DNA of 64,000 nt from Aspidiotus rigidus (Eukaryota; Arthropoda; Insecta; Hemiptera; Diaspididae), in NCBI GenBank assembly GCA_035079385.1, contig JAVHKY010000024.1, forward strand, positions 5,332,001 to 5,396,000. Reading direction: 5' to 3'. The notes beneath the pieces are model-generated. The model searched no databases. It was not told the DNA's origin and was given only the letters and a program-made list of their open reading frames with translations. Of the stretch, positions 1-12,187 are shown in pieces. A program made the translations under genes and the position numbers. How positions within the stretch are numbered: position 1 is the stretch's first letter; the number at the start of each line of letters is the position of its first letter.

Positions 1-420
1 TCAGGAAATTAACGAAAAGCATGTGCATTTTGTCCCTAAATAAGGCATGAGGATTTCGAACAGGCTTTACGTAAATGTTCTAATCTTTGCGACATTGTGT
101 AATAGAATACGTGCATACGGCTACGGCAACTCTCAAACCTATTTGAAATCGAGTCGTCTTCTTTATTGTAGTTTCCGAAAATTCCAGAACCGAGGGAATT
201 TTTTATAGCAACAATTCAAAGCCATCCCCACTCAAGTTTGAAGATTCCAACTCATCATTTTATGTTTGTTTGGTATCGTAATTATACTAAAATATGCTCG
301 AGCTCCTTTCACCACACTCCAACTCAGTCCTATCGCATTCAATAACGAACCGGACGTCAAATGGTCCGCAGGTCTCAATTTTAACAACGAATTCTTCTAT
401 CTTTCCTTTATTCAGCATAA
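1..420. other. intergenic, nothing recognised
   Basis: AT-rich sequence with no open frame of note, no splice-bounded exon and no repeat that I can recognise. Confidence 0.5.
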
Positions 421-439
421 CTTATTTGAGTAGGAGGCG

Positions 440-545
440 TGAGTGGGGTAAGCTCAGTCGGTGGGGTAGATGAAGCACTGGCTCCGAGTATCCCGGTAGC
501 CAGCATGCTGTAGGTTCCGAAAAAGCATGGAACCAGTCGTCTGCA
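440..545 (+). repeat. possible tRNA-derived SINE head
   Basis: The stretch TAAGCTCAGTCGG at 449-461 resembles a polymerase III A box and TAGGTTCCGA at 511-520 resembles a B box. Between them CTGGCT and AGCCAG could pair like an anticodon stem. The spacing of about 55 bases suits a tRNA-derived promoter, but the stems are imperfect and no 3' tail was identified. It could also be chance similarity, and it is not a functional tRNA gene. Confidence 0.3.
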
Positions 546-2335
546 CTTCTAGCCACAGTCATGAAAAAGAAAATGGACTTGGAATGGAATAGACAGATGC
601 ATGGCCTACTCCCAAATCCAGATGTGCAGGAAGAAGAGGAAGATTAATTGAGCCTAAAAAGATGGTGTTGTTGTTGTGTGTTCTGAAGTTTTGCGTACCT
701 GGGGTCACTGCAGCTTGGCGGTTGCCAAGAAAAAAAGGGCAGAGGGTCGATTCCGGGTTGGAGGAAAATCATACGAACCCGCACCCAATCCACCATGGAG
801 GACGGGCGGCACTGTACATGCGGCAAAAGCGATCTACCCTTTATTGCAGTTTCTCTTTCAAAAGCTGTATGTCATTAAAATCTCGCATTCTCTGGGATCT
901 CATAATTTGCGTATCTCAATTTTTGACGTGATAGGACGTCCCATCAAACTCCAATGCGATCAGAGTACCCCTGTCCATATTCTTAGTCACACTGAGCTTG
1001 AAAACTTGAATAGCCAAACCCGGACACGTCGAATAACATACCTACACAACTGCGAAATACTGTGCCAGGCGCCATGGACCACAATCTACATTTTTCAGAT
1101 CCCACATACCCCAAAAAACAGGTTTCCTGGCACCTTCGTTTAACTCCGTTAGAGACCTAGGAGTTTTCTTTTTTGCTTTTTTCAAAAGTTTTTGTCATTT
1201 TTCCCATTTTTACCCGACCGTTGATGAAGATACTTGACTTTTACTTGTTTCCCTGACCTTTTATCAAATACTTGACTTTTATTTGATTTACTTAACTGAT
1301 TGACCGATAGACACCCTGTACTGTTGGCTAGCCAATCACAGCGAAGCAAATGAGCGGCAAAATACCTTCACAAGTGAATCGTGAAGCCTCTACATTTAAC
1401 GATGCAATGGTGATGAGACGACAGTACGACGTTAAAGTGACGCCATACGACTCGAGTGGGTTTCTCTCACGACGGAAATGTGACAGATGTGTTCCGCAAA
1501 TGAGTTGGAAAATTTCTTTTCATATGAGTGATTCTCCAAATATTGTCTACTAGTTGTGTGATTTCTTCATGACTGGCACATCAACATCACAGTCGAAGAA
1601 CGCTGTACCCCAGCACATTGTTTTGCTGATGAGTCTTCTTTGTGGAGCGTCACCGTAGCAGCATATCACATCCATTCCTAGGTGTCATGTGAAGTGCGTG
1701 TGACCTATTGGACCGTCACAGGTGCTCCGCTGATGTTCCCCAAAAGTGAACGAAAAGTGAAGTACTTGTGCCGCAATTGTGAACCAGGCCACCTAGAAGT
1801 CTTGCACGACGGGCATTTGTTTAGAATAGAAACACAGAGCAATCCATTTGCGCCAAGCACCATTCGAATAATGATCATCTACCCCCTATAGAAATTCGTG
1901 TCCACCTCATTCATTGAGTGAAAAAAGTAAGGCTAGAATGTTGTCAACCAGAACTTTTTATGTGTCCGCTCCTAAAGTTGACGCTTCATTTGTGTAAAGA
2001 AGCATAGGCTCGGAGAGGGAGGGGCTTCCGGGACTAAGTTATTTCTAATAAAGCGTTGTTTTACTCATCACACAAAACAGGCGGATATAGTCTCCTCATA
2101 GTTTTCTGGCAATTATGCGCGGTTACCACAATATTATGTTACGAGTGAACTATCATTGAATTCTTCACCTTGCTCGGACAAATCTAACCCCTCCCTTCCC
2201 CTCTCGTGATCAATTGAGAGGTGGGGAAATTTATACCACTATACCAGAAAGTAAAACTCATTCAGCTTTTTACTCGCAATTTCGACCAGTACCCCTAAAG
2301 GAATAAATTTTCCGTCGATTTGGAGACGATTTTAG
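546..2335. other. intergenic with short ORFs of unknown meaning
   Basis: Several short open frames lie here, none with a recognised full domain. The frame ending at 1891 contains residues spaced C..C...G.L..LHDGH, which loosely recalls a FLYWCH/MULE zinc-finger remnant, but the match is too weak to call. An AATAAA occurs near 2048. T-rich low-complexity sequence lies around 1160-1300. Confidence 0.35.
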
Positions 2336-2788
2336 TCAAGATGATATAAATTCAGAATCCACCACAAACCTATAGTTTACGAAGTTCATCAGGCTCAGAC
2401 TCTCTCCTACGATTTTGGCTAAAATTCGATCTCTTTTTTTCTTACTCGTATTAGTGAGTAACCAGTATCTGTTTATCTCGCCCGTGACAGCAATCTTTAG
2501 TACCTTCTTACGTCTGTAAGTGGTATGAATACAAATGAACCTTCCGCGAACAGGAATTAATGAAAAGCAGTAGGTAATGAAGCTGCGTATACGATGATGA
2601 AGAAGCTTATCTTCGGTAGTGCGGATCGCCTCCGCGAGCTCTCTAACATCGATATCGTATTGTTCTGAGAGCGCGATCATCATTGCGGAACAAGAGAAGC
2701 GTGCATTCTTCTGCAGCACGGAATTGGATCGTCGATCAAAATTGGAGAGTCTCTGGTAATAATGCGCGCTGCGGGTCACTTTGGTCAT
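2336..2788 (-). CDS. uncharacterised 150-aa open frame
   Basis: This open frame of 150 codons starts with ATG and is longer than most chance frames in this AT-rich sequence. The product is basic and mixed in composition, with no signal peptide, repeated motif or domain that I recognise. The start context (ccgATGA) is poor and no flanking splice sites stand out. It may be chance, a single exon of an unseen gene, or a decayed transposon ORF. Treat it as a candidate only. Confidence 0.15.
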   Translation of the reverse strand: MTKVTRSAHYYQRLSNFDRRSNSVLQKNARFSCSAMMIALSEQYDIDVRELAEAIRTTEDKLLHHRIRSFITYCFSLIPVRGRFICIHTTYRRKKVLKIAVTGEINRYWLLTNTSKKKRDRILAKIVGESLSLMNFVNYRFVVDSEFISS

Positions 2789-4780
2789 CGGATAGGACGG
2801 TCGATTAATAATGCATACTTATTGTCGAACTCCAATCAGTTCTCATAAAATTTGCAATACATCCGCCGACCACGAGGATGGCGCGCCGCGTTTACACATT
2901 TCTTTATCCATGTTTAAACTAATCCGCTGACTATGTAAACGTTAATCACGTCTTTGAATACGAAATACGAGCGATTCAATTTCCTATTTACACGAACGTG
3001 AAGTACCTATACATAACTAACAGCATATTATATTATACTGTATAGTTCTACTGTGGCTTATTGTTTTCTTCGGCGTTTCCTATAGCTCCCTTGTGTGAAA
3101 GAAATAATACGGCTTTTTTTTTTTGTTTGATCGCCGATTATTATCTTTCGAGCATATTTCTCGCTTGTTCGTATACATGTACATAAACCTTTTCAGACTT
3201 CTGTATTTTCTGAATTTAATTCTTCCACCAATACTATATTATACTCATAATGTGCTGTGTCTGAAACGAGGATTACAAGTCGCGCACAAATGAAAAGTAC
3301 AAAGAATTTAGAATTTTTCTGCAGAGTTTACCCGAGAGCTACTTTGTGGTTATGAGATAGAAAGTATATCTACTTAGATATTCGATGGAGGTTGGTTTTC
3401 TTTTTTTTATTTTATTTTAGTGGCGTAATAAATACCGATGATGTTTTGTTACAATCGTTTTACAGCGTTTGAAAATTTTCGTTACAAGTACATGGCTGTG
3501 TACGTCGAAAGCAAATAGTTTTCGTACGCTGGTATGTTTTGTAGGAATAGGAATAGTAAAAAATTCAATTTTGCGTGTACTTATAGACACAGTTAGACCA
3601 TAAAGCTTATAATGACAATGCGTAAGGTAGGAGAAGCACGTCGCTGCCGGGCACACCGATATTGTTTTATGGTCGACGAACGACGAGAATGAAATAAAGA
3701 TCTCTCATGGATTCGATTTTGAAAACGGGATTTTAAATTGTGTAATATTTCAAAAGTTTCACTCGTATGTAAGATGTACGAGTGTTTTGGAAGTTTTTAT
3801 TTGTGTGCCACACGATCTCGGTGATAATGACGCCTCATTAGAACGGAAGTATATTAGATAGAATTACACTCAGTCTAAGTTTCGACTCTTACGAAGATTA
3901 GTTTTCCTTCTAACCAGCCTCTGTGATGAGTGAACGATTGCCTTCTCACGTCGCTGAAAAGAGAACTCACAAACCACGATAATTCATCGAACTCAAGACC
4001 ATTGAACTTATTGGAAAAATCCAAATTATGCTCCATAGAGAGAATCTGTTTCATTTTTTGTTTTTTTTTTTTTTGGGGGGGGGGGAGATTTCCGCTTCTC
4101 AGTATCTTTTTGATCTTGGGACTCCGGAAAATTTCAACTTTTAAGCTTTATGTATAGTAGAACTTGAAACAATGTTAATTTTCGAGCTTTAAAAGCACGA
4201 GGGGGGTACCCTATACGGGAGAAAGTTAACTGCACGCATACCTCTTTTGCGCCTGAAAAAGGTAATCTAAATTGCACGCGGTGTTATTTTTACCTGCTAA
4301 TTTGATGATGTATTTTGCACACGTTTAATATGCACGCACGTTTTCCGTCCTCTGTAAGTGATCGCAGCGCATGAAAAATGTCTGAACTTGCTTCGACATA
4401 GATAGTATAACAACAAAGAAAGTTAGGATTCAATTGCCCTGAATTACTCATTTAGTCGTAAAATATAAAAAAAGATTAGTCTTATAATGATACACTCGTA
4501 GGCCAGTGGTCAATGTTCTAGTGATTGAAATATGAATTTGTTGCAATTTATCAGAAGTAGTCGTGGAAAGCCGTCATTAAACATTAATAATTTATAAATT
4601 TTACGAATATCTCGGACAATCGTGAATGGTGAGACTTGGCATTGCTGTGTACGTTTATGTATTGTTAGTGTTGTAATTCGAGACAGGGAAATTATGAGAG
4701 AAAATGGAGTTCGTTCCCATGGGTGGTCGATATTTGTCCTTCACCAAGTCCAAGCACTGTCGTTGTGGACTTTGAAACAG
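2789..4780. other. intergenic, low complexity
   Basis: No gene was seen. There is a T-run/G-run switch at about 4052-4085 (a run of T followed directly by about 11 G) and several shorter T runs. Short open frames here look random. Confidence 0.5.
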
Positions 4781-4782
4781 CT

Positions 4783-4834
4783 ATGGACACCTGATGATGA
4801 TACGTTCACCGTATCGAAACCGGTCGTGACGTGT
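4783..4834 (+). ncRNA. hammerhead-ribozyme-like motif, Penelope-type
   Basis: The core CTGATGA is at 4791-4797. An exact 6-bp stem II follows (GATACG 4799-4804, CGTATC 4810-4815, loop TTCAC), then GAAA at 4816-4819, and CCGGTC ending in the cleavage-type triplet GTC at 4823-4825. CAC just before the core pairs with GTG just after the triplet to start stem I. A very short, palindromic stem III (ACCGGT) is known for dimeric hammerheads of Penelope-like retroelements. One extra T lies between core and stem II. Whether it is active cannot be judged from sequence. Confidence 0.55.
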
Positions 4835-4962
4835 AAAATTTAGTTTCGACCTCTAGTTCTCATACATAATATAATTAACTTAACTTTTACATTGTGTATT
4901 TTCTAAATTTACTCTGACTCCTTATTTTTATTTTACATTTTCTGACTTTTATTTAATTGAAT

Positions 4963-5147
<185 letters not shown>

Positions 5148-5249
5148 GGGATGCATGGATCACGTATTGATACCTCAAAACAAGAGATGAATAATATGAA
5201 ACAATGATACAAATTGGTACAATTGCCCAAATTACAACTCGACTTACCC

Positions 5250-5880
5250 GAAGAATACTTTCCCATCTGGACAAAAAGATACAATCCGACTCAAGTGCGA
5301 CCCCACATATTCTAGGGATCCTATTACTCCCAAGGAGATCAAGACAATATTAGATATTAGCACGTGGTCCAGACAGAACCACATATGGACATCTGAAAGT
5401 AGTGCCGGCATGAGCACGTTCTTACAGATATAAATAATGCGAGCTTCCCAATGGGCGTATTCCACACCCTCTGGAAGACTGTGAATGTGGTCATGGTCGA
5501 AGGCTGGGAAAGACAACACAGAAATTGGTAGTTATAGGCCGCTCACCATGTTGAGTACAATGCACAATAGGCAAACTAGTTGCAACTATCATAGCGCAGG
5601 ATATATGGGCGCATTATGAAGATCTTCAGCAAAAAACAGTACCGCTTCCGAAAGCCTGTTTAGAGTAGCCATCGACACAATACATAAATACAACGATATA
5701 CAATACATAAATACGACGAACAAAGAGGTATCACAATACTTTTGGTGTTCGACATAAAAGGTGCTTTCGATCATGTCAGTCAAGCGACAGTCATCGTAGC
5801 ACTAGAAGAAAACAACTGTCCCATACACCTAGTACAAATTGAGACTAACTCTTCAACAGACAGGAAAGCAGCATAATATG
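5250..5880 (+). mobile_element. R1-clade-like LINE reverse transcriptase relic
   Basis: Pieces of a non-LTR retrotransposon reverse transcriptase can be read in order across several + frames: a segment like FHTLWKTVNVVMV near 5450-5500, YRPLTMLST near 5535-5562, QYRFRKACLE near 5637-5667 (the usual QYGFR.G motif), and FDIKGAFDHVSQATVIVAL at about 5745-5800 (the catalytic-domain motif with GAFD). Frames change and stops intervene, so it is a dead fragment. The motif set fits the R1/LOA/jockey group, with R1 the best guess. Confidence 0.7.
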
Positions 5881-8800
5881 GGCTCCAAACTGGAAAAGAA
5901 CCGAGGCTCCATAGTTACAGAACGGTCTCATACCTGCCACTCACCCTCATCACTGGTCGACCCCCTCTAGTCAAGAGGCGAATTATCATTTGTCGGTTCA
6001 GAGGCGGAGTGCGAGTTCATTGCTAATCTCGGGTTAACTGAACCTCTCTTATAACCCCAACCACTCGAATTTGGGTGGTTACGGTTACGCTAACCCAAAG
6101 TTAGCAGCTAACTTGTGTTTGGTAAATCTGGCGCTCACTCATCACTATTATATTGTAACGTCACTATTATGTGCGTTGACAATCATTTTCTACGCTCACA
6201 AATCTTTCATTGTATTTGAAGACGAAAAGAATTTTCAGTCACGCGATTCCTCTTTCCTTATCGACCGACTTGGAGCGATTAACTTGTCATTGACCAATTT
6301 GTTGTGAATTAAAATTTCACCCATGGGAAAGTAAGTGACCATCCAAGTCAGATGACCAAAGTTGAACAACCGGTTATTGAAATTAAGGAATCGATTATTT
6401 TGGAGTTCCTCTTTCATCTGAGAATAAAATCCTCAAATTTTCACTCATTTTTCTCCTTCTTTCCAACGATAATAAGTTCTTGAAACAAGCCTGACACATA
6501 ACATAACTTCTAAATTTAACCCTTACAGAGAAAGAACTCAAAAGGACAAGAAGTACATCCATTCTCTGTCTTATCAATAATACCTCCCTCCCCTTCGTGC
6601 AACTCTTAAATTGAGCTTATTCTCAAATTAAGTCGTACAAATTGAGTTCACCAACACGTTAACGTCGCCTTTTCGAAACTCACAAAAGTATCTAGAAGGT
6701 TCAACTTTTCTTTATTCAAGTGGCACGAGGTCTTTAGGCCTTACAGAATCCTTAGATAGCGTGCTTCTAATAATGCTAAGCTGGCTACTGTCGATGCGTG
6801 CGTTTCAACGATACGTATGAAGTATTATCGCGATTCCAGGAAACCTTCCTCGAACTCCCAGAGCAGCATTTAACGCGAGGTATGTCGAATGCGGGCTAAA
6901 TAGCGGTCTAATTCGCGGATTAAAACGTCGCACGATTCACACATTACGGTTGTAGCAGTGGCGGCGGCGACGAGGGCAAGGCTCGCCGTAAAAAGTATAT
7001 CCACTTAATTTGACAAATGAGATAAAATTAAGCATAACACGACTCGGAAGCGTCTGACGCGTTATAGGCTATATCGTTGAGTGAATTTTGTCATCGCGCG
7101 CGAGTTTTCCGTGCGACAGGCAGCACGTGATCGCATCCACACAGAGCACCGTATAATGATATATTCAATAACAGTACAACGATACTTCATTATATAGGTG
7201 CAAAACGGAACGATTAAAGGCAGAATTCAACTTCAAACACGTTGCTACATATGTACTATGTTAACACGGATTGTAACATTCTACACCGTACATCCGTTTA
7301 GGCTGACTTCTAATTGTCTATTAAATGTAGCTAATGGTCAGCCGCGAACTGGGAAACGTACTTTCTTCTCGTGGCCCTGTAAATTAGAGGGGGAAAAAGA
7401 TGAAATAGCCTGAAAATTTTATCATGGCTATGAGACTCTCGTTGATGAAAGAACGCCTTTTGCTGTCGGACTAGGAAAATGTTAGGCATTAGGGAAGATG
7501 CATTTATATACAATAGCTCAGTGATTCACAGGATGAAGGACGACTTCAATTCCACAAATCAAACATAGTTTTTCAAAAAACAATTTGTTTTTTTGAAGGA
7601 CGAGTCTTCAATAGAGGTTCACTTGCAGCCCACCATAAAGTTTTTCATTATAACACAATGGAAGGTATGCAATATCTTCAATTTTCACAATATTTACCCA
7701 AGGCATCCACTGGCATTTCAACCTTGGAATTAGCACCTTATGCAAGTGTAACAATGCCCCAAAACACGCTTCTTCTGAAACGCTATATGTACATCGACTT
7801 TTCGAGAGACATCTGGTATTGTTTCTGAAGGCGCGTAGTTGACTTCTGTAACATAATCTGCATCGCAGTATTGTTTTTAGATGAATCCTTGTAGCCTACG
7901 GTATTGCATCGATTATAATGTTATCTTAATAAGTAGACCTATTAATAAAATGAAAATATTACATTCTTCATCCTACACAGTGAGAGTCGCGTTGTAACGA
8001 TTTGTTCTCAACAACAATGCACGATTTTCATATTTTCATACTAGCATCGCAGTAGATCAGCCGATTATTGCTTCTTACAAATCGTTTAGATAATACCGTA
8101 TAGACGAACAGTACCTATAAGTATCGCAGTCAATATAGAACTAAATACCTGTATAAGTTACTTCTTTCATTTCATTCTTCCATAACATTTAATTACATAT
8201 AGGCCGCATGCAAACTTGGACGAATTGTTAAGAAATAATCTCTACCTATACCGCACCACATAATCTCTCAGACTCTTCGGTAAACGGAAATGTATATCTT
8301 GATTAATTCGCAATATCCTGATCGGTACCTATAAATACGACGAGATTGAATTGAGTCAAGAGCAAAACTCGGCATCTGCGAAGCGTGTCAAAACATTATT
8401 GTAATTTTTTAAATAAAACCGTTATTAAATCGCACCAATAATCTCGTACATTCTCGATATCGCGGTAACCCGGTAAAAATGAGAAAAGATGCTGTATACA
8501 TATACGCATACACGAAGAAAGTGTGGGCAGGCATGTCTAAGAATTTTCTCACGGCGTGGCGCCGAACCGCGTCACAAATTTTTGCTAGTCAGCATAAGCG
8601 TGTAATTCTTTTTTTAAATTGACCTTTCTTCAACTTCGTACAGAGACAATTTAATACAGTCTTAATAAGCCGGCAGTGGTTTGTGCCTTCGGGCACGGTT
8701 TACGCCTTCGCGCTGTTTTTCCGCGAGCGCATTTTAGGTCTACAGCATTGAATTGCATACGAGTACTTTCATCAATGGTATAGGCTACGTCTTGCTTGCT

Positions 8801-10089
8801 ATCTGTCGTTTATGTCTACATGTTTTTATAGCTATAGATACGTAAGTACGATGTACATCTAGACTACAAATGTCGATAATTTTTTTTTCTTTCCTTCTTT
8901 TTTCAACGTAAATTCTCGGCGCTTTCGCTACCGAAGTTCACGAACACGAAGTTCTTATTACTTATCTGGTTTAACAGCAGGTAGTTGTTCAGATCATGGA
9001 CGGTCAACGGTCACGATACAAAATACCAGAATAGCCTATGGGCCTCCCAATCGACTTTTATCGTCAAGTAAAGGATACTCGGTAGCGGGTGCATTATTGC
9101 GTGGTGGAATACTCGACGACCATTCAGCTTATAATTCACTTTTACCGCAACAAAATAATCGCTTTATAATGATACGAGTAACAATAAAAATGGCTACCGT
9201 TTACATAAATAATATTAATATTTATCTAGGCTTACGCGATAGACAACTGATCTTGTTAACATTGTTTCACGAGTATTTTCAGCACGTACCGCCATCCCAT
9301 ACCACCATACCCATGTTTTCTCCTTCCGATTTATTCTTTGATGATACAATCAAATGGGTGAAAACCTCGTCTCACAAGCTTCCGACTTCAAATTTGAGAA
9401 GCTGACTCAAAACCATACACACTAAGAGCACTTCGATATTAACAGGCTTAGAGAATGGCGAAGCGTCTGCGGTAGCAGATATAGGTAGTCTAGTTAACGT
9501 GGATCAATAGCGATATCTGATTTTAAGCCAGTTACCAGTATCTATAACTTCAAGTTTCCGTTGTCTCTAGGTACGTAAGAACTGTAATCTAGATTTGATT
9601 TTGTCACTCTGATTCTTCGAGGTTGGATGTATAATATCACTCAACTGTACTCTACTCAAAGATAGGATTCACTTCAACGAAAACAATTTGTAGTTATGAA
9701 TCACTTTCGATAGGTTTGCGTTAAAATCCTAGTGAGGACATGCGCCGTTTAATTACTCATTTTCGTACTTACTGAAGTCATTTCATCACGAAATTAATCG
9801 TCTTCGGCACCGATAAATTACTGATCCAGATACGTCGAAGAAAACCTGAGGAACTAGGTATTGAAAACTGCAACAAAATTTATCTTACTTCAAACAATTG
9901 ATACCGATTTTGGAACTTTCACTGAAATCTGAGAAGCGACACGTAGAAGATGAAATTTCTCTTTCATCAATATCAACAACAGAATGATCAGCTTTCTTCT
10001 CTCTTTTCCAAGTCGAAATTTCTTAGAAATTCCACTGTTAAGGTACTTTGATGACGTCACTGTACGATTGGACGTCGTTTGTCGAAGTC
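5881..10089. other. long intergenic stretch, nothing assigned
   Basis: No exon, RNA gene or transposon was recognised. Open frames of 60-102 codons here have unlikely composition and no context. A short A/T-rich inverted repeat around 7568-7598 and T runs near 8880 are the only visible structure. Confidence 0.45.
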
Positions 10090-10091
10090 TA

Positions 10092-11129
10092 AGGCACTAT
10101 AGTACCAAGCAAAGTCATATACCAAGGATGCGCAGCCAAATCAGCATTGACTTAAACTTCAGCTTTTAGCTGACAGCTAATCCCAATAAATTCATTAGCT
10201 GGATTTTAGCTTTTTCAAAATGGGTCAAAATAATGGCTTTAAACTTAATTCGGACCTAGCAGACCCGTTGCGCGCTAGCGTCGCGCCTTATCAACGTTAG
10301 GATGAAAATCAAAAATACTACGAAGAAACACGTTCGATACTTTTTTCTCGGAAAATATTGTACGTATGAGAAGAACTTCAGGGATATGTTTGTGGTGTCG
10401 AAAATTTTCTTTCAAATGAGTTATATTTCATAAGAATTGAAAGAATTTGAATAAAGTTATGAAGCAATTATACAGAACTCTCATGCAAAATTGGGAATTT
10501 CATCCTAACCTTGATAACAGCATCGTGCGTATGTATGTTTGTAGTGGTGTGTTGAAACCTAAGTTCTAAGAACTGCCGCGAGGTGTCAGCCACTCCGTTG
10601 CTAGGTCCGAATTATAATAGCTTAATTTTACCTGCAACGAATCAATATTTTCTAATGACTGGCTATTGGCTGAAAAGCTGATGTCTCAAAATTCATTGAC
10701 TGTCTTTTAGCTTTCTTAGATCATAACAAGAACTTAAGCTTAAACTTAAGCCAATAACGGCTTTAGCTGCGCATCCCTGTATAGTACGATAGGTATGCTC
10801 TTGCTAGACTGATAAGACGGAGACGACTTTTAGGCTATAAGGTAGGAATACGGCTCGTGTAACGTCACGCGACAGCGAATGTATACTCCGTTCACGTTAA
10901 GGAAGGATAGAAATATGACCTCGAGAACGGAACGCTCCGGGTAATTTTAATCTACCGTTCCGTTCTCAAGGTCATATTTCTATCCTTCCTTAATGTGAAC
11001 AGAGTATAACCGGTGGGTACCGACGACACTCGTCAGTTCCGCAACTTTACGTGAAACATGTTTGTACCTTATAACCTGAATGTCGTCTCCGTGTTATCAG
11101 TCCAGCATACCTATCATATTATAGTGCCT
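10092..11129. mobile_element. palindromic MITE with TA at both ends (interrupted)
   Basis: A large foldback element. It begins AGGCACTATAGTAC and ends with the inverse, ATTATAGTGCCT, and TA dinucleotides (10090-10091, 11130-11131) sit outside both ends. The arms pair through almost the whole length, including the inner arms 10922-10933 and 10956-10967 around a small loop near 10945. Without the nested insertion the element would be about 356 bp. TA duplication and a full-length palindrome point to a non-autonomous Tc1/mariner-type element (inference). The left arm is interrupted by the hAT-like MITE at 10106-10779. Confidence 0.8.
10106..10779. mobile_element. hAT-like MITE nested in the palindromic element
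   Basis: Flanked by identical 8-bp copies of TATAGTAC at 10098-10105 and 10780-10787, the target-duplication length of hAT transposons. The right end reads GCTGCGCATCCCTG. Its inverse is found at the left as CAAGGATGCGCAGC, but only after 17 extra bases. Interior arms also pair in part: TTCGGACCTAGCA near 10250 and TGCTAGGTCCGAA near 10600. There is no transposase. Subterminal sequence is rich in GGCTTAAG and AGCTTAA-like words, as in the element at 11226-11778. Confidence 0.75.
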
Positions 11130-11168
11130 TAGTTTGTTGATCCTGTGGATTCCTGCCTTTCCCGTCTA

Positions 11169-12185
11169 AGGCACTGCAGGTAGGCGCAACTTAGAAAGAG
11201 TGAAACCGAGGAGTGCACCGCACGCCAGGGATGGAAAGCTTAAGCCATTAATGGCTTAAGTTCAGTTTTAAGTCAATGTTTTGCCTTTTTTTGTTAAGCC
11301 AAAAGTCAGTCAATCGTTTTTTTTGTTGTTAGCTTAAAGCTAAATATCAGTCAAAAGCCAATAAAAGCGCTTAAGCCTGCACACAACAAGAAAAAAAGTT
11401 GAAAATGGGAAGCTGTGAGGCAGCCGGCAACCGGTAGCTGGCCATCTTATCTTAATAAATTAATGTCAAACGCTTCGCTTCCAAATCATAAATGATAAAT
11501 CATGATGAACCCACACACGGGACCCACATCAAATTTTGAAATGATAAGAAAAGGTGGCAAGTTTTTCATTGACTGAAGTTGAGCCAATCTATTGGTCTAA
11601 TTAAGCCAATACATTGGCTCAAATAGGACCAATGAATTGGCTCAACTTCAGACAAAAGCCAAACGTCAGAAGCTCATCCGTGACGCAAAATGATCGCTTC
11701 AATTTAAAGCCGTTATCCACAAACAGCTTAAAGCTAAAAGCCAGGTTTAAGCTAATGACGATTGGCTTTCCATCCCTGAGCGCACCGCACTGATGACTCG
11801 ATGAGAAGTAAATAAGAAGTGTTGTGCTTTTTCAAAGTTTTTTGTCGAACAAAATGAATTTAAAGTTCAATCGCAATAAATTATCCCACTTCTAATCTTC
11901 CAATTTAGGTACTTCTTATCAGTGATGAAAATAAGGACCCAGAGGTATTCTCGTTCAATGTAAACAAACATGACGCTGGATGTAGTAATCCGACTCCGTG
12001 TAAAAATCAAGTGGTGGTGCTGATAATCAACTCCACAACACCACTTGATTTTTACACCGAGTCGGATTACTACATTGAGCGCCATGTTTGTTTACATCAA
12101 ACGAGAATACCTCTAGCGCCTTAATGAAACAGGGTGCTTCTCAAAACTTGTTCTAAGTTGCGCATACGGTATACCTGCAGTGCCT
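11169..12185. mobile_element. second palindromic MITE with TA ends (interrupted)
   Basis: Begins AGGCACTGCAGGTA and ends TACCTGCAGTGCCT, with TA outside each end (11167-11168, 12186-12187). The best-preserved inner arms are about 11940-12018 and 12037-12115, meeting near 12025. They share GTAATCCGACTC-like and AAAAATCAAGTGGTG words in inverse orientation. The first eight bases match the neighbouring element at 10092, but the interiors differ, so the two are related by their ends or by transposase recognition rather than being recent copies. The left arm contains a hAT-like insertion. Confidence 0.78.
11226..11778. mobile_element. hAT-like MITE nested in second palindrome
   Basis: Starts CAGGGATGGAAAGC and ends with the inverse GCTTTCCATCCCTG. 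The direct repeat GCACCGCAC lies just outside both ends (11215-11223 and 11782-11790), separated from the ends by two and three bases. CAGGGATG ends and GGCTTAAG-rich subterminal regions relate it to the element at 10106-10779. It has no coding capacity. Movement by a hAT transposase encoded elsewhere is inferred. Confidence 0.72.
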
Positions 12186-12187
12186 TA

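Noticed and set aside
1682..1891. Possible FLYWCH/MULE zinc-finger fragment
   Set aside because: Only a few spaced residues fit; the histidine pair and flanking motif are lacking.
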